This document shows positions 27,311 to 36,354 of a DNA stretch of 64,000 nt, piece after piece. The DNA comes from Streptomyces violaceoruber (GTDB lineage: Bacteria; Actinomycetota; Actinomycetes; Streptomycetales; Streptomycetaceae). Made by a program: the position numbers and the translations under genes. Within the stretch, counting starts at the first letter, position 1; each line of letters begins with the position of its first letter. Location: assembly GCF_033406955.1 (NCBI RefSeq), contig NZ_CP137734.1:372001-436000 (forward strand), given 5' to 3'. Under the pieces are notes generated by a model. The model ran no database searches. It was given only the letters and a program-made list of their open reading frames with translations, and was not told the origin of the DNA.

Positions 27311-28765
27311 ATGACACTCCTGGACAGCGCCGTCTGGGGCGGGAAGTTCTCCAGCGACGGCTGGCAGGGCTCCCCCACCGAGCAGCCGGTGACCGAGCCC
27401 GCCACCGGCGACCGGCTCGGCACGGTGGGCCTGGCCTCGGCCGAGGACGTGAACCGCGCCGCCGCCCGGGCCGCCGAGGCGCAGCGCACATGGGCGGCGA
27501 CCTCGCCGCAGCGGCGGGCGGCCGTGCTGCGCCGTGCGGGTGAGCTGTTCACCGAGCACGCCGCCGAGATCGAGGACTGGCTGGTGCGCGAGGCCGGCTC
27601 GGTGCGGTCCAAGGCGGCCTTCGAGGCGGGGCTGGCGATCGGCGAGTGCTTCGAGTGCGCGGGGCTGCCGACCCATCCCCAGGGCGAGGTGCTCACCTCG
27701 GAGGACGCCCGCTGGTCGCTCGCCCGGCGCCGCCCCGCCGGCGTCGTCAGCGTGATCGCGCCCTTCAACTTCCCGCTCATCCTCGGCCTGCGTTCGGTGG
27801 CTCCCGCGCTGGCGCTCGGCAACTCCGTGCTGCTGAAGCCGGACCCGCGCACCGCGGTGAGCGGCGGTGTCGTCATCGCCCGGATCTTCGAGGAGGCGGG
27901 GCTTCCGGCCGGTGTCCTGCACCTGCTGCCGGGCGACGGGTCGGTCGGCCGGGCGGTCGTGGAGGCGCCCGAGGTGCGGGTGATCTCGTTCACCGGTTCC
28001 ACTCCGGTCGGGCGGGCCATCGGCGAGCAGGCCGGGCGGCTGCTGAAGCGGGCGCACCTGGAGCTGGGCGGCAACAACGCGCTGGTCGTGCTGCCCGGCG
28101 CGGACGTGGCGAAGGCGGCGTCGGCGGGCGCGTTCGGCTCGTATCTGCACCAGGGGCAGATCTGCATGACGACCGGCCGGCACATCGTGCACGAGTCGCT
28201 GGTGGAGGAGTACACCGCCGCGCTCGCCGCCAAGGCCGAAGCGCTGCCGGTGGGCGACCCGGCGCGGGAGGACGTGGCGCTGGGGCCGATCATCGACCGG
28301 CGGCAGCTGGAGCGGGTGCACGGCATCGTCACCGACAGCGTCGCGGCGGGCGCGAAGGTCGCCGCGGGCGGCGAGATCGACGGCGCCGGCTACCGCGCCA
28401 CCGTCCTGACCGGCCTGACGACGGACATGCCGGCCTGGCGCGAGGAGATCTTCGGCCCGGTCGCGCCCGTCATCTCCTTCGCCACCGCGGAGGAGGCCGC
28501 ACGGATCGTCAACGACTGCGAGTACGGGCTCTCCGTCGGCATCCTCGGCGACGTCGGTACGGCGATGAAGCTCGCCGACCGGATCGACTCCGGCAAGGTG
28601 CACATCAACGAGCAGACGGTCAGCGACGAGCCCAACGCCCCCTTCGGCGGGGTCAAGGCCTCCGGCACCGGCTCCCGCTTCGGCGGCGCCGCGGCCAACG
28701 TCGAGGCGTTCACCGAGACCCAGTGGCTCACGGTCCGCCCCGACATCGCCGACTACCCGTTCTGA
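27311..28765 (+). CDS. Benzaldehyde dehydrogenase (NAD(P)+)
   Basis: 484 aa ALDH, 46 bp after the decarboxylase gene. FNFPLILGLRSVAPALALGN and the cofactor loop FTGSTPVGRAIG are present, with E251 in LELGGNNA and nucleophile C285 in QGQICMTTGR. The length and context fit benzaldehyde dehydrogenase of mandelate pathways (XylC/MdlD-like function), oxidising benzaldehyde to benzoate. Benzoate ring-cleavage genes are not in the window. Confidence 0.9.
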   Translation: MTLLDSAVWGGKFSSDGWQGSPTEQPVTEPATGDRLGTVGLASAEDVNRAAARAAEAQRTWAATSPQRRAAVLRRAGELFTEHAAEIEDWLVREAGSVRSKAAFEAGLAIGECFECAGLPTHPQGEVLTSEDARWSLARRRPAGVVSVIAPFNFPLILGLRSVAPALALGNSVLLKPDPRTAVSGGVVIARIFEEAGLPAGVLHLLPGDGSVGRAVVEAPEVRVISFTGSTPVGRAIGEQAGRLLKRAHLELGGNNALVVLPGADVAKAASAGAFGSYLHQGQICMTTGRHIVHESLVEEYTAALAAKAEALPVGDPAREDVALGPIIDRRQLERVHGIVTDSVAAGAKVAAGGEIDGAGYRATVLTGLTTDMPAWREEIFGPVAPVISFATAEEAARIVNDCEYGLSVGILGDVGTAMKLADRIDSGKVHINEQTVSDEPNAPFGGVKASGTGSRFGGAAANVEAFTETQWLTVRPDIADYPF

Positions 28766-28855
28766 TCCCTCCGGTCCCCCGCACCGGTCCCACCCGGCCG
28801 CCCCGGCCGGTCCTGCTCCGCTCACTCACACCCGTCCCCCGGGGGGAGAGTCACC

Positions 28856-30124
28856 ATGGCTTCCACCACCACGTCCGGCACGCCCGCGCAGACCGGCCGC
28901 GCCGTCGGCGGCACCTGGACGGTGATCCTGTGCTGGATCACCGTCCTGCTGGAGGGCTACGACCTCGTCGTCCTCGGCGCCATCATCCCCACCCTGCTCA
29001 AGACCCACCACCTCGGCATGACCGCGGGCGACGCGACCACCATCGCCACGCTCTCGCTGGTGGGCGTCGCCATCGGCGCGGTGTGCGTCGGTCCGCTGGC
29101 CGACCGGCTGGGCCGGCGTCGCCTGCTCATCGGTTCGGTCGTGCTCTTCTCGGTCCTCACCGTCGTGGTGCCGCTGGCGAACTCCGTCGCGATGTTCGCC
29201 GCGCTGCGGCTCCTCGCCGGTCTGGGTCTGGGCGCCTGCATGCCGGTCTCGCTCACGATGATGGCCGAGCACATGCCGGCCAGTCGCCGGGCGCGGGCCA
29301 GCACCCTGACGATGACCGGCTACCACACCGGTGCGGTGATCACCTCGTTGCTGGCCCTCCAGGTGACCGACAACTGGGAGATCCTCTTCTATCTGCTCGG
29401 CGTCGTCGGCCTGGTGATCGCCGCGATCCAGTGGTTCAAGCTGCCGGAGTCGGCGGCCTTCGAGCGGGCCAGGCGGGACGGAGCGCAGCGGGTGCCGTTC
29501 ACCGAGCTGCTCAAGCCGGCCTACCTGCGCGCGGGCATCGGCATCTGGGTCGCCTCGTTCATGGGCCTGCTGCTGGTCTACGGCCTCAACACCTGGCTGC
29601 CCAAGCTGATGAACGACGCGGGCTACCCCGTGCCGACGGCCGTGACCCAGCTCCTGGTGCTCAACATCGGCGGCGTCGTCGGCCTGGTCCTGGGCGGGTA
29701 CGTCGCCGACCGGCGGGGCATCAAGGGCACCACCATGGTCTGGTTCGCCGTCTCGGTGCTCATGCTGGGGTGCCTGAGCGTCAAGATGGCGAGTGACCTG
29801 CTGCTCAACGTCGTGGTCTTCTTCACCGGCGTGTTCGTCTTCTCGGCCATGGTGCTCGTCTACGCGTACGTGACGCACTTCTATCCGGCGTCCGTGCGCG
29901 GCACCGCGCTCGGCTCGGCGTCCGGAATCGGCCGGATCGGCTCGATCGTCGGCCCGTCGATCACCGGCGCGCTGGTCGCGTCGGGGGTCGGGCACCCGTG
30001 GGGCTTCTACTTCTTCGCCGCGGTGGCGGTCCTCGGCTTCCTGGCCGTACTGACGCTGCCGCGCGGCGGGGCCGAGCCGGCCGGGGCCGCGGCTGCCGCG
30101 CCGCCCGCCGCGCCGGCCGGGTGA
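28856..30124 (+). CDS. MFS transporter of aromatic acid:H+ symporter family
   Basis: 422 aa, GGGGGGAGAG RBS. About 12 membrane segments. LEGYDLVVLGAIIPTLL matches the (D/E)G(F/Y)D motif of PcaK/BenK-type aromatic acid symporters, and PLADRLGRRRLLIGSV the MFS loop 2-3 motif. In this operon the likely substrate is benzoylformate, mandelate or benzoate. Ala/Pro-rich C-terminal tail. A hairpin follows the stop. Confidence 0.9.
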   Translation: MASTTTSGTPAQTGRAVGGTWTVILCWITVLLEGYDLVVLGAIIPTLLKTHHLGMTAGDATTIATLSLVGVAIGAVCVGPLADRLGRRRLLIGSVVLFSVLTVVVPLANSVAMFAALRLLAGLGLGACMPVSLTMMAEHMPASRRARASTLTMTGYHTGAVITSLLALQVTDNWEILFYLLGVVGLVIAAIQWFKLPESAAFERARRDGAQRVPFTELLKPAYLRAGIGIWVASFMGLLLVYGLNTWLPKLMNDAGYPVPTAVTQLLVLNIGGVVGLVLGGYVADRRGIKGTTMVWFAVSVLMLGCLSVKMASDLLLNVVVFFTGVFVFSAMVLVYAYVTHFYPASVRGTALGSASGIGRIGSIVGPSITGALVASGVGHPWGFYFFAAVAVLGFLAVLTLPRGGAEPAGAAAAAPPAAPAG

Positions 30125-30143
30125 CGCCCTGAGGACATGAGAA

Positions 30144-30177
30144 ACGGGAGCAGTGGGCCGCGGCCCGCTGCTCCCGT
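30144..30177. terminator. Bidirectional hairpin after the benzoylformate operon
   Basis: 16-nt arms starting ACGGGAGCAG around GC, with one T/G mismatch, between the convergent MFS and PepSY genes. Confidence 0.88.
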
Positions 30178-30197
30178 CGCTGTCCGGAGGGGGTGAC

Positions 30198-30959
30198 TCA
30201 GTCCTTGTCGACCTTCTGGCCCAGCACCTTGCCGTTGGCCGCGTCGACGGTGACGGTGGTCTTGTTCCAGTTGCTCTTGTCGACCACGTCGACGCCCCAG
30301 ACGACCTGCTGGTCGTCGTTGTCGCCGAGTTCGACGTGGGTGACGGTGCCCTTGGCCTTGGCGGTGGCCGCCTTGACCGCCTGCTCCGGCGTCTGCTTGG
30401 CCTTGTCCAGCCACTCGGTGACCTGGGTCTTGTCGTCGGGGTCCTGGTCCGGGTCGACCATGGTGCGGAAGACCTTGCCGTTCACCGCGTCGATGTCGAT
30501 GCGGTGCAGGGTGCCGTCGGACTGGGCGACCTTGGCCTCCCACTCCGGGGCGCCCTCGCTGGGTGCGGGGTTCGGCATGCTGGGGCTCGCCGTACCGGTC
30601 GGGGAGCCGGTCGGCGACGCGGTGGCGTCGGCCTTCACGCGCTTGAGTTCGAGGTCCACGAGCTTGCCCTCGGGGACCTCCTTCACGGCGGTGTCGGCGG
30701 CCTTGTCCCAGGTGACCTTCATCGCGGAGACGAGGTCCTTGCGCTCGGTCTGGTCCTCGTTCATCGAGGGAGAGCCGGTGGGGGACGGGGACTGGGTATC
30801 GGTGCCGGTCGGGGAGGGGGACTCGGTCTGAGCCGCCTCCGCGACGCTGGAACGGGTCGTATCGGCGTTGGTGCAGGCCGTCAGCAGCAGGGCGGAGGCG
30901 CCCAGGGCACCGACCACGGCCAGCGAACGCAAGGGGGGAAGTCGTCGTGCAGAGCTCAT
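30198..30959 (-). CDS. PepSY-domain lipoprotein
   Basis: 253 aa. Lipoprotein signal ending LLTAC, then a Ser/Pro/Thr-rich linker (TESPSPTGTDTQSPSPTG) and two PepSY-type units, each closing with the motif VNGKVFRTMVD or ANGKVLGQKVD. PepSY domains are thought to regulate extracytoplasmic peptidases or act in heme/iron systems. Anchored outside the membrane. It lies next to the snapalysin locus, but on the evidence it is an independent unit. Confidence 0.85.
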   Translation of the reverse strand: MSSARRLPPLRSLAVVGALGASALLLTACTNADTTRSSVAEAAQTESPSPTGTDTQSPSPTGSPSMNEDQTERKDLVSAMKVTWDKAADTAVKEVPEGKLVDLELKRVKADATASPTGSPTGTASPSMPNPAPSEGAPEWEAKVAQSDGTLHRIDIDAVNGKVFRTMVDPDQDPDDKTQVTEWLDKAKQTPEQAVKAATAKAKGTVTHVELGDNDDQQVVWGVDVVDKSNWNKTTVTVDAANGKVLGQKVDKD

Positions 30960-31066
30960 GATGCTGTCCGTAACCGCTCCGTCACGCAGACACACCGGAC
31001 CGGTATGAAAATCACCCTATTGGCCGGGGTGGGGCGACGTCCCGTGGGCGGCGGGACCGGGAGCCT

Positions 31067-32053
31067 TCAGCGCGCCCGCACGAACTCCACCCGGCCGCCT
31101 CCCGTGGCGGCCACCGGGCACCGGGGCAGCGTCCGGATCCCGCCCCCTTCCAGCCACTCCCGGTACGCGGTGGACTGACGGGCGGCCTCCCAGTACGCGT
31201 CCTCCAGGGCGGGGAAGACGGCGTCCAGCTCGGCCCGGGTGCGGGCGGCCAGCAGCAGGCGTACGCCGAGGGGGTCGCCGTACAGGCGCCGCACCGCCGT
31301 GTCGGGGCGGGACTGGGAACTGGGCTGGCAGACCGTGACGACCTCGCCGGTGGCGACCAGGGAGGCGGCCGTGTGGTAGTCGCCGTGCAGCACCCGGGGG
31401 TTGAGGCCGACGGCGCGCAGCATGCGGTGCACGCCGTCCCATTCGCCGTCGACGGTGGGGTCGACCATCCACCGGTCGTCGGCGAGGTCGGCGAGGCGGA
31501 CGACGGGCCGGGCGGCCGCGGGGTGGTCGGCGGGCAGCATGACGAACTGCGGTTCGCGCTCGACCAGGACGCGCAGCCGCAGGTCCTCGGGGATGTGCAG
31601 CGCACAGCCCTCGACCTCGTGCACGAAGGCGACGTCGAGCTGCCCGTCGGTCACCCGGCGCAGCAGCGCGTTGGCGGAGACGTCCATCTGCAGGGTCGGT
31701 TCCAGGCCCGGCCGTCTGAGCCGGCGCAGCCAGCCGGCCAGGGCCCGGCTGGCCGTGGAGCCGACCCGCAGCCTGCTGTCGCCGCCGGCCGCGGCGGCGC
31801 GGGCCTCACGGACCAGGGTGTTCATGTCGGTCAGCAGCGGACGGGCCCGGCCGAGCACCGTCCGGCCGAGCGGGGTGGGGCGGCAGCCGGTGCGCTCCCG
31901 GGTGAACAGCGGTCCGCCCAGGGCCTGTTCGATGCGGGTCAACTGAGTGCTCAACGTGGGCTGTGCGACACCCAGTCGGCGTGCCGCCCGGTGCAGGCTG
32001 CCGGCGTCGGCGATGGCGCACAGTGCGCGTAGGTGCCTCACCTCGAGCTCCAT
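31067..32053 (-). CDS. snpR: LysR-type activator of snapalysin
   Basis: 328 aa. The N-terminal HTH (VRHLRALCAIADAGSLHRAA, RRLGVAQPTLSTQLTRIEQ) and LysR substrate domain are complete. It is divergent from the snapalysin gene, exactly the arrangement of snpR/mprR with snpA/mprA in S. lividans and S. coelicolor, where it activates the protease gene. The 217-bp intergenic region contains a perfect inverted repeat that is the likely binding site. Confidence 0.9.
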   Translation of the reverse strand: MELEVRHLRALCAIADAGSLHRAARRLGVAQPTLSTQLTRIEQALGGPLFTRERTGCRPTPLGRTVLGRARPLLTDMNTLVREARAAAAGGDSRLRVGSTASRALAGWLRRLRRPGLEPTLQMDVSANALLRRVTDGQLDVAFVHEVEGCALHIPEDLRLRVLVEREPQFVMLPADHPAAARPVVRLADLADDRWMVDPTVDGEWDGVHRMLRAVGLNPRVLHGDYHTAASLVATGEVVTVCQPSSQSRPDTAVRRLYGDPLGVRLLLAARTRAELDAVFPALEDAYWEAARQSTAYREWLEGGGIRTLPRCPVAATGGGRVEFVRAR

Positions 32054-32162
32054 GCAGGGAGCGTAAAGCGGAACAGTTGGTTGCGCCAGGTGAACAAAAC
32101 GCGGCGGATCAGGGCGAGTTCTGCACTCTGGTCAAAGCTGGAACGAGAGTGGCCGGGCGGTG

Positions 32163-32185
32163 GGTGATAGCCCGGCCCTATCACC
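32163..32185. promoter_or_regulatory. Inverted repeat, probable SnpR site
   Basis: GGTGATAG/CTATCACC arms around 7 nt, in the snpR-snpA intergenic region about 85 bp before the snpA start. It fits a LysR recognition inverted repeat upstream of an activated promoter. Confidence 0.65.
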
Positions 32186-32270
32186 TGTTGCCATCATCAC
32201 AGCGGGCTCATGGGCGCCCCACACTCACCGGTGACGACTTCTCCCCACTCCCCCACTCAAGGAGTCATCG

Positions 32271-32954
32271 ATGCGTATCACCCTGCCCCTTCTTTCCACC
32301 GCGGTCGGTCTCGGCCTGACGGCCGCCGTGCTCGGCACCGGCCCCGCCGCGACGGCCGCGGCGCCCCAGGAGCCGGTCAGAGCCGCCCAGCTCGGCTACC
32401 AGCCCTCGGCCGGCTCGGGCGAGGACGCGGCCGCCAACCGCGCGTTCTTCGAGGCGGTCGTCAAGTCCGTCGCCGAGAAGCGCGCCGCCAACCCGTCCGC
32501 CGCCGCGGCCGTCACCGTCTACTACAGCGCCACCAACGCGCCGAGCTTCCGTTCCCAGATATCCCGCTCCGCCCAGATCTGGAACAGCTCGGTGTCCAAC
32601 GTACGGCTCGCGGAGTCGAGTTCCGGCGCGGACTTCGCGTACTACGAGGGCAACGACTCGCGCGGCTCGTACGCGTCCACGGACGGGCACGGCAGCGGCT
32701 ACATCTTCCTCGACTACCGCCAGAACCAGCAGTACGACTCGACCCGCGTGACCGCCCACGAGACCGGGCACGTGCTCGGCCTGCCCGACCACTACTCCGG
32801 GCCGTGCAGCGAGCTGATGTCGGGCGGCGGCCCCGGCCCGTCCTGCACCAACCCCTACCCGAACTCCACCGAGCGCAGCCGGGTGAACCAGCTGTGGGCC
32901 TACGGCTTCCAGGCCGCCCTCGACAAGGCGCTGGAGAAGGCCTCCCAGCGCTGA
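32271..32954 (+). CDS. snpA: Snapalysin, secreted small neutral metalloprotease (M7)
   Basis: 227 aa with an AAGGAG RBS. Signal peptide 1-30, short propeptide, then the mature M7 domain ([20 protein letters not shown] onward). Zinc site [12 protein letters not shown] is the HEXXHXXGXXD motif special to snapalysin, where Asp is the third ligand; the Met-turn is ELMSGG. It hydrolyses milk proteins with preference for Phe/Tyr at P1'. A 30-bp palindrome terminates the unit. Confidence 0.95.
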
Positions 32955-32969
32955 CGTACGCGGACCACC

Positions 32970-32999
32970 GTGCGGGCGGCCCGGCCGGGCCGCCCGCAC
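32970..32999. terminator. 30-bp perfect palindrome after snpA
   Basis: Two 15-nt arms (left GTGCGGGCGGCCCGG) with no spacer, 15 nt downstream of the snpA stop. Confidence 0.85.
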
Positions 33000-33087
33000 G
33001 CGTGCGCGCTCCCTCCACCTCCGCTTGGGCAACCTTCCTGCGGGTACTCGCAGTTCACTGGAGAGCGGCATCCCGAAGGAGTCGGAC

Positions 33088-33348
33088 GTGGACGAACGGA
33101 AGGCACCTGTCGACGACGGTCTCGGCGACCTGGAGCCGGGCACGAGGCAGCGCACGCAGTTGCGCGTTCGCGTCGCAGACATCGCCTGGACGGCGGCGTG
33201 CGCGGTGCTCGCGCTGTGGGCCGTGTGGACCGCGATCGATCTCGCGCGGGGCGCGACGGCGTGGGCGTACTGCGCCGTGGCCTGGCTGCTGCTCGCGGTG
33301 GCACTGACCGTGCGCGTGATGGCGGTCCGGCGCAGGACGTCGCTGTAG
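33088..33348 (+). CDS. Small two-helix membrane protein
   Basis: 86 aa from GTG 33088, which has a good AAGGAG 7 nt upstream. Charged N-terminus (MDERKAPVDDGLGDLEPG) then two hydrophobic segments (AWTAACAVLALWAVWTAIDL and AWAYCAVAWLLLAVALTV) and a basic C-terminus VRRRTSL. No family recognised. Convergent with cbiZ. Confidence 0.75.
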   Translation: MDERKAPVDDGLGDLEPGTRQRTQLRVRVADIAWTAACAVLALWAVWTAIDLARGATAWAYCAVAWLLLAVALTVRVMAVRRRTSL

Positions 33349-33367
33349 CGGCAAGACCCCGGACGCG

Positions 33368-34054
33368 TCACGGGCCCGTGGGCAGCGCGGCACCCACGGC
33401 CCGGTGGACGGCCCGCGCGAGCCGGGCGCCCCACTCGGACCTGGGTCCCGCGAAGGCGTGCACCTCGGCCTCGCCGACCGGGGCCCGGGCGGCGACGCAC
33501 ACCGCGTCGGTGGGGGTGCCGGAGCAGTCGAGACCGGCGTCCAGCAGTGCCTGGACCTTGGCCTCGGTCGCCGTCATCACCGCGTTGACCAGGGCGGCGT
33601 CGCTGAGTGCGACCGGCAGCGCGGCGACGATGTTGATCGTTCCGGGCTGCCCGGCCCCGGCGGTGCCCTCCTGAGGTGCGGCCGCCCAGCCCCGCACCGA
33701 GATGCCGGCGGTCGCCACGGCCTCGGCCCCGCCGTCCCGCGCCCGGCCGTGGGCGGACACGTCGGCGGCCGTCATCAGGCCCACGCCCGGCCCCCGGGCC
33801 CCGGCGGCCCGGGCCAGCTCGTCCAGGTGCCGTGCGGGGTCGGTGCGCCGGTAGCCGTGGGCGACCTGGGCGTTGAGCACCCAGGCGCGCTCCCCGGTCC
33901 CGCCGCCCAGCACGGCGCTGCTGACCATCCGCCAGCCCGGTCCCGGGCGCCACAGCAGGGCGTGCAGCCGTTCGCCGTCCTCCACCCGGATCAGGTCGTC
34001 CGGGTCCAGCAGACGGTCGGCCCCGGTGCGGGGCGGCGGCAGGAGGGCGGGCAC
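33368..34054 (-). CDS. cbiZ: Adenosylcobinamide amidohydrolase (CbiZ)
   Basis: 228 aa from GTG 34054 with a GGGAG RBS. The CbiZ pattern is clear: MVSSAVLGGG near the start, NAQVAHGYRRTDP, TINIVAALPVALSDAALVNA, VMTATEAKVQALLDAGL and CSGTPTDAVCVAARA. CbiZ hydrolyses adenosylcobinamide to adenosylcobyric acid so that incomplete corrinoids can be salvaged into cobalamin. In this window it stands alone, without BtuFCD or other cob genes and without an evident cobalamin riboswitch upstream. Confidence 0.86.
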   Translation of the reverse strand: MPALLPPPRTGADRLLDPDDLIRVEDGERLHALLWRPGPGWRMVSSAVLGGGTGERAWVLNAQVAHGYRRTDPARHLDELARAAGARGPGVGLMTAADVSAHGRARDGGAEAVATAGISVRGWAAAPQEGTAGAGQPGTINIVAALPVALSDAALVNAVMTATEAKVQALLDAGLDCSGTPTDAVCVAARAPVGEAEVHAFAGPRSEWGARLARAVHRAVGAALPTGP

Positions 34055-34229
34055 GGGTCGGGGCTCCCAGCGGTGATCGGCGCAGGTCGGAGGCGGACCG
34101 GACGATCGTACTCGGGGCCGGTGTCCCGGCGGCCGGCCGGCCGGTCCGTCGCCGGGCGCATTGCGGGACCGGCTCCGGGCACCTTCACTGAACACAACTT
34201 CGCCACCAGGCGACGGATCGGAGGCCGCG

Positions 34230-34580
34230 ATGCTGTCCCACACCCTGGAGCATGGGGTCCTGGTCATCACGGTGGACCAGGACCCGGGTATCGCCGGGCG
34301 GGCCACGCTGACCACGCACATCACCAACCTGGTCGACGCCCATCAGCCGACCCCCGTGGTCATCGTCCTGACCGAGCGGGCCGGCGGCCACGCCGCGGTC
34401 AGCGCGGTGCTCCGGGCCCATCAGTGGTGCGGGCGGCTCGGTGTCCTGATGTCCGTCGTGACCCACAGCGCGCCCGTCCGGCGGCTGCTCGAGGCCAACG
34501 CCGACTCCTCGGGCCCGCACCTGGTGGTGCACGCCCGCGTGGACACCGCGATCAGCACCGCGTTCACCGCCGCGGCCTAA
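34230..34580 (+). CDS. STAS-like protein, possible anti-sigma antagonist
   Basis: 116 aa, start after GGAGG. Beta-alpha pattern EHGVLVITVDQD, VVIVLTERAGGH, GRLGVLMSVVTHSAPVRRLLEAN fits a degenerate STAS fold. The usual phosphorylatable Ser before the second helix is not obvious, so it may not be a classic anti-sigma antagonist. No sigma or RsbW gene adjoins it. Family assignment is moderate. Confidence 0.6.
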   Translation: MLSHTLEHGVLVITVDQDPGIAGRATLTTHITNLVDAHQPTPVVIVLTERAGGHAAVSAVLRAHQWCGRLGVLMSVVTHSAPVRRLLEANADSSGPHLVVHARVDTAISTAFTAAA

Positions 34581-34628
34581 CCGCCCGTACCGGAGTTTTG
34601 CGGCGGGCGCCGTCGGCCGCCACCGGCG

Positions 34629-35825
34629 CTACTGCTGTCCGAGCCAGAGGTCGGGGCCGAAGACCTCGTAGTGGATGGCCTCGGCGGGCACCCCGCGGCG
34701 CAGCAGGTCGCCGCGGACCGCGCGCATGAAGGGCACCGGACCGCAGAGGTAGACCGTGAGGTCCGCGGGCAGGTCGAGGCCGGTCAGGTCGGCGCGGCCG
34801 GTGGACGCCTCCGGCGCCCGGTCGCCGGGCTCCTCGTACCACAGGTGGAGCCGGGCGCCCGGCAGCGTGCGTATCAGGTCGAGCTGCTCCTGCCGGTGGG
34901 CGTGGTGGTCGGGGGTGCGGTCGGCGTGCACCACGGTCACCGGGCGGGTGGCGCCGGCGGCGGCCAGGTGGTCGAGCATCGAGAGCATCGGTGTGACGCC
35001 GATACCGGCGGAGACCAGCAGCAGTGGGCCGTCGTGCTCGGCCAGGGCCAGGTCCCCGGCCGGCAGCGACACGTTGAGCGCGTCGCCCTTGCGGGCGTTC
35101 GCGTACAGCCAGGAGGAGACCTCGCCGTCCGGCTGCCCGTCGCCCCGGACGCGCTTGACGGTGATGCGCCAGTCGGACCGGCCGGGCGCGGCGGACAGGC
35201 TGTACTGGCGGATCTGCCGGGCGCCGTCGGCCAGTTCGACCTGGACGCTGACGTACTGACCCGGCCGGAACGGCACGACGGGACGGCCGTCGGCCGACCC
35301 CAGGACGAGGGAGACCGCGTCGGCGCTCTCCTCGACCCGGTCGACGATCTCCATGGTGCGCCAGACGTCTCCCTCCGCGACGCCCTTCTCGGTGTAGAGG
35401 CGGGCCTCCAGGGCGATGAGCGCGTTGGCCATCAGCCAGTAGACCTCGTCCCAGGCCCGGGCCACCTCGGGAGTGACGGCGTCGCCGAGCACGTCGACGA
35501 CGGCGGCCATCAGGTGGCGGTGGACGATCGTGTACTGGTCGGGGGTGATGCCGAGCGAGGCGTGCTTGTGCGAGATACGGGAGAGCAGCACGTCGGCGCG
35601 CTCGTCCGGGTTCTCCAGCAGCAGGCCGGCGAACGCGGCGACCGAGCCCGCCAGGGCCCGCTGCTGCTCGCCGTTGGCCTGGTTCCCCCGGTTGAACAGG
35701 TCCCGCAGCAGCTCCGGGTGGGCGTCGAAGAGCTTGCGGTAGAACAGGGCGGCGATGTCACCGATGGCCGCTCCGACGGCGGGGAGGGTGGCTCGGACCA
35801 CGGGAACGGACTGTTCGGAGAGCAC
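34629..35825 (-). CDS. hmp: Flavohemoprotein, nitric oxide dioxygenase
   Basis: 398 aa from GTG 35825 after AAGGAG. Globin domain (1-140, proximal His in SRISHKHASLGI), FAD domain (RPGQYVSVQV, RQYSLSAAP) and NAD domain (LLLVSAGIGVTPMLSML, TVYLCGPVPFM). It oxidises NO to nitrate with O2 and NAD(P)H. An NsrR-type operator covers its promoter and nsrR is the next gene upstream on the same strand. Confidence 0.95.
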   Translation of the reverse strand: MLSEQSVPVVRATLPAVGAAIGDIAALFYRKLFDAHPELLRDLFNRGNQANGEQQRALAGSVAAFAGLLLENPDERADVLLSRISHKHASLGITPDQYTIVHRHLMAAVVDVLGDAVTPEVARAWDEVYWLMANALIALEARLYTEKGVAEGDVWRTMEIVDRVEESADAVSLVLGSADGRPVVPFRPGQYVSVQVELADGARQIRQYSLSAAPGRSDWRITVKRVRGDGQPDGEVSSWLYANARKGDALNVSLPAGDLALAEHDGPLLLVSAGIGVTPMLSMLDHLAAAGATRPVTVVHADRTPDHHAHRQEQLDLIRTLPGARLHLWYEEPGDRAPEASTGRADLTGLDLPADLTVYLCGPVPFMRAVRGDLLRRGVPAEAIHYEVFGPDLWLGQQ

Positions 35826-35836
35826 AGCGACTCCTT

Positions 35837-35859
35837 AATTGGTAGATGATATTCGTGTT
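35837..35859. promoter_or_regulatory. NsrR binding site upstream of hmp
   Basis: On the minus strand two 11-nt half sites (AACACGAATAT and ATCTACCAATT) flank a central C, an imperfect palindrome matching the known 11-1-11 layout of Streptomyces NsrR sites. It ends 11 bp before the hmp start codon and should block transcription until the NsrR cluster reacts with NO. Confidence 0.85.
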
Positions 35860-35898
35860 TTAGGCCACGGCTCGACGGCCTCAGGGGGCCGCCGCCCG

Positions 35899-36345
35899 TC
35901 ATCCCGAGGGGCGGTCCGTCAGGCCGAGCAGAACCGGGCCGGTCGGTGCGGCCACCAGGTCGGTCACGGTCAGCGGGTCGAGTGCCGCGTAGAACGCCTC
36001 CTGGGCGTCGCGCAGCGCACGCCGCAGCCGGCAGGCCCCGCGCAGCGGGCAGGGGTTGTCGCCCTCGCAGTCGACCACCTCGGCCTCGCCCTCGAGTTCA
36101 CGCACCAGCCAGCCCACGGAGGCGCGCCGGCCCAGGTCGGTCAGCGTCAACCCGCCGCCGCGACCGCGTCGCGCCTCCACCACACCCAGGTGCTGCAGGC
36201 GGGTGATGGCCTTCGCCGCGTGCGTGTACGGCACCCCCACGACCTCGGCCACCTCTCGGGTGGCCAGTGGTTCGTCACCGTCTCTCACGACCGCCAGGCG
36301 CATGACCGAACGCAGCGCCAGGTCGGTGAACTTCGTCAACCGCAC
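35899..36345 (-). CDS. nsrR: NsrR, NO-sensing [4Fe-4S] repressor
   Basis: 148 aa Rrf2 protein from GTG 36345. The HTH region is LATREVAEVVGVPYTHAAKA. Cluster ligands are visible at C93, C99 and C105 (DCEGDNPCPLRGAC), and Asp8 in MRLTKFTDLAL is in place as the fourth ligand described for S. coelicolor NsrR. It represses hmp; NO destroys the cluster and relieves repression. A candidate site for itself lies at 36355-36377. Confidence 0.93.
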   Translation of the reverse strand: MRLTKFTDLALRSVMRLAVVRDGDEPLATREVAEVVGVPYTHAAKAITRLQHLGVVEARRGRGGGLTLTDLGRRASVGWLVRELEGEAEVVDCEGDNPCPLRGACRLRRALRDAQEAFYAALDPLTVTDLVAAPTGPVLLGLTDRPSG

Positions 36346-36354
36346 ACCAGGACG

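Noticed and set aside
25273..28332. A minus-strand open frame of about 1,000 codons opposite the benzoylformate operon
   Set aside because: Antisense shadow caused by high GC; composition is Arg/Gly/His-rich and the plus-strand genes have clear catalytic motifs.
34055..34229. Possible cobalamin riboswitch before cbiZ
   Set aside because: No B12-box-like sequence or extended leader is visible.
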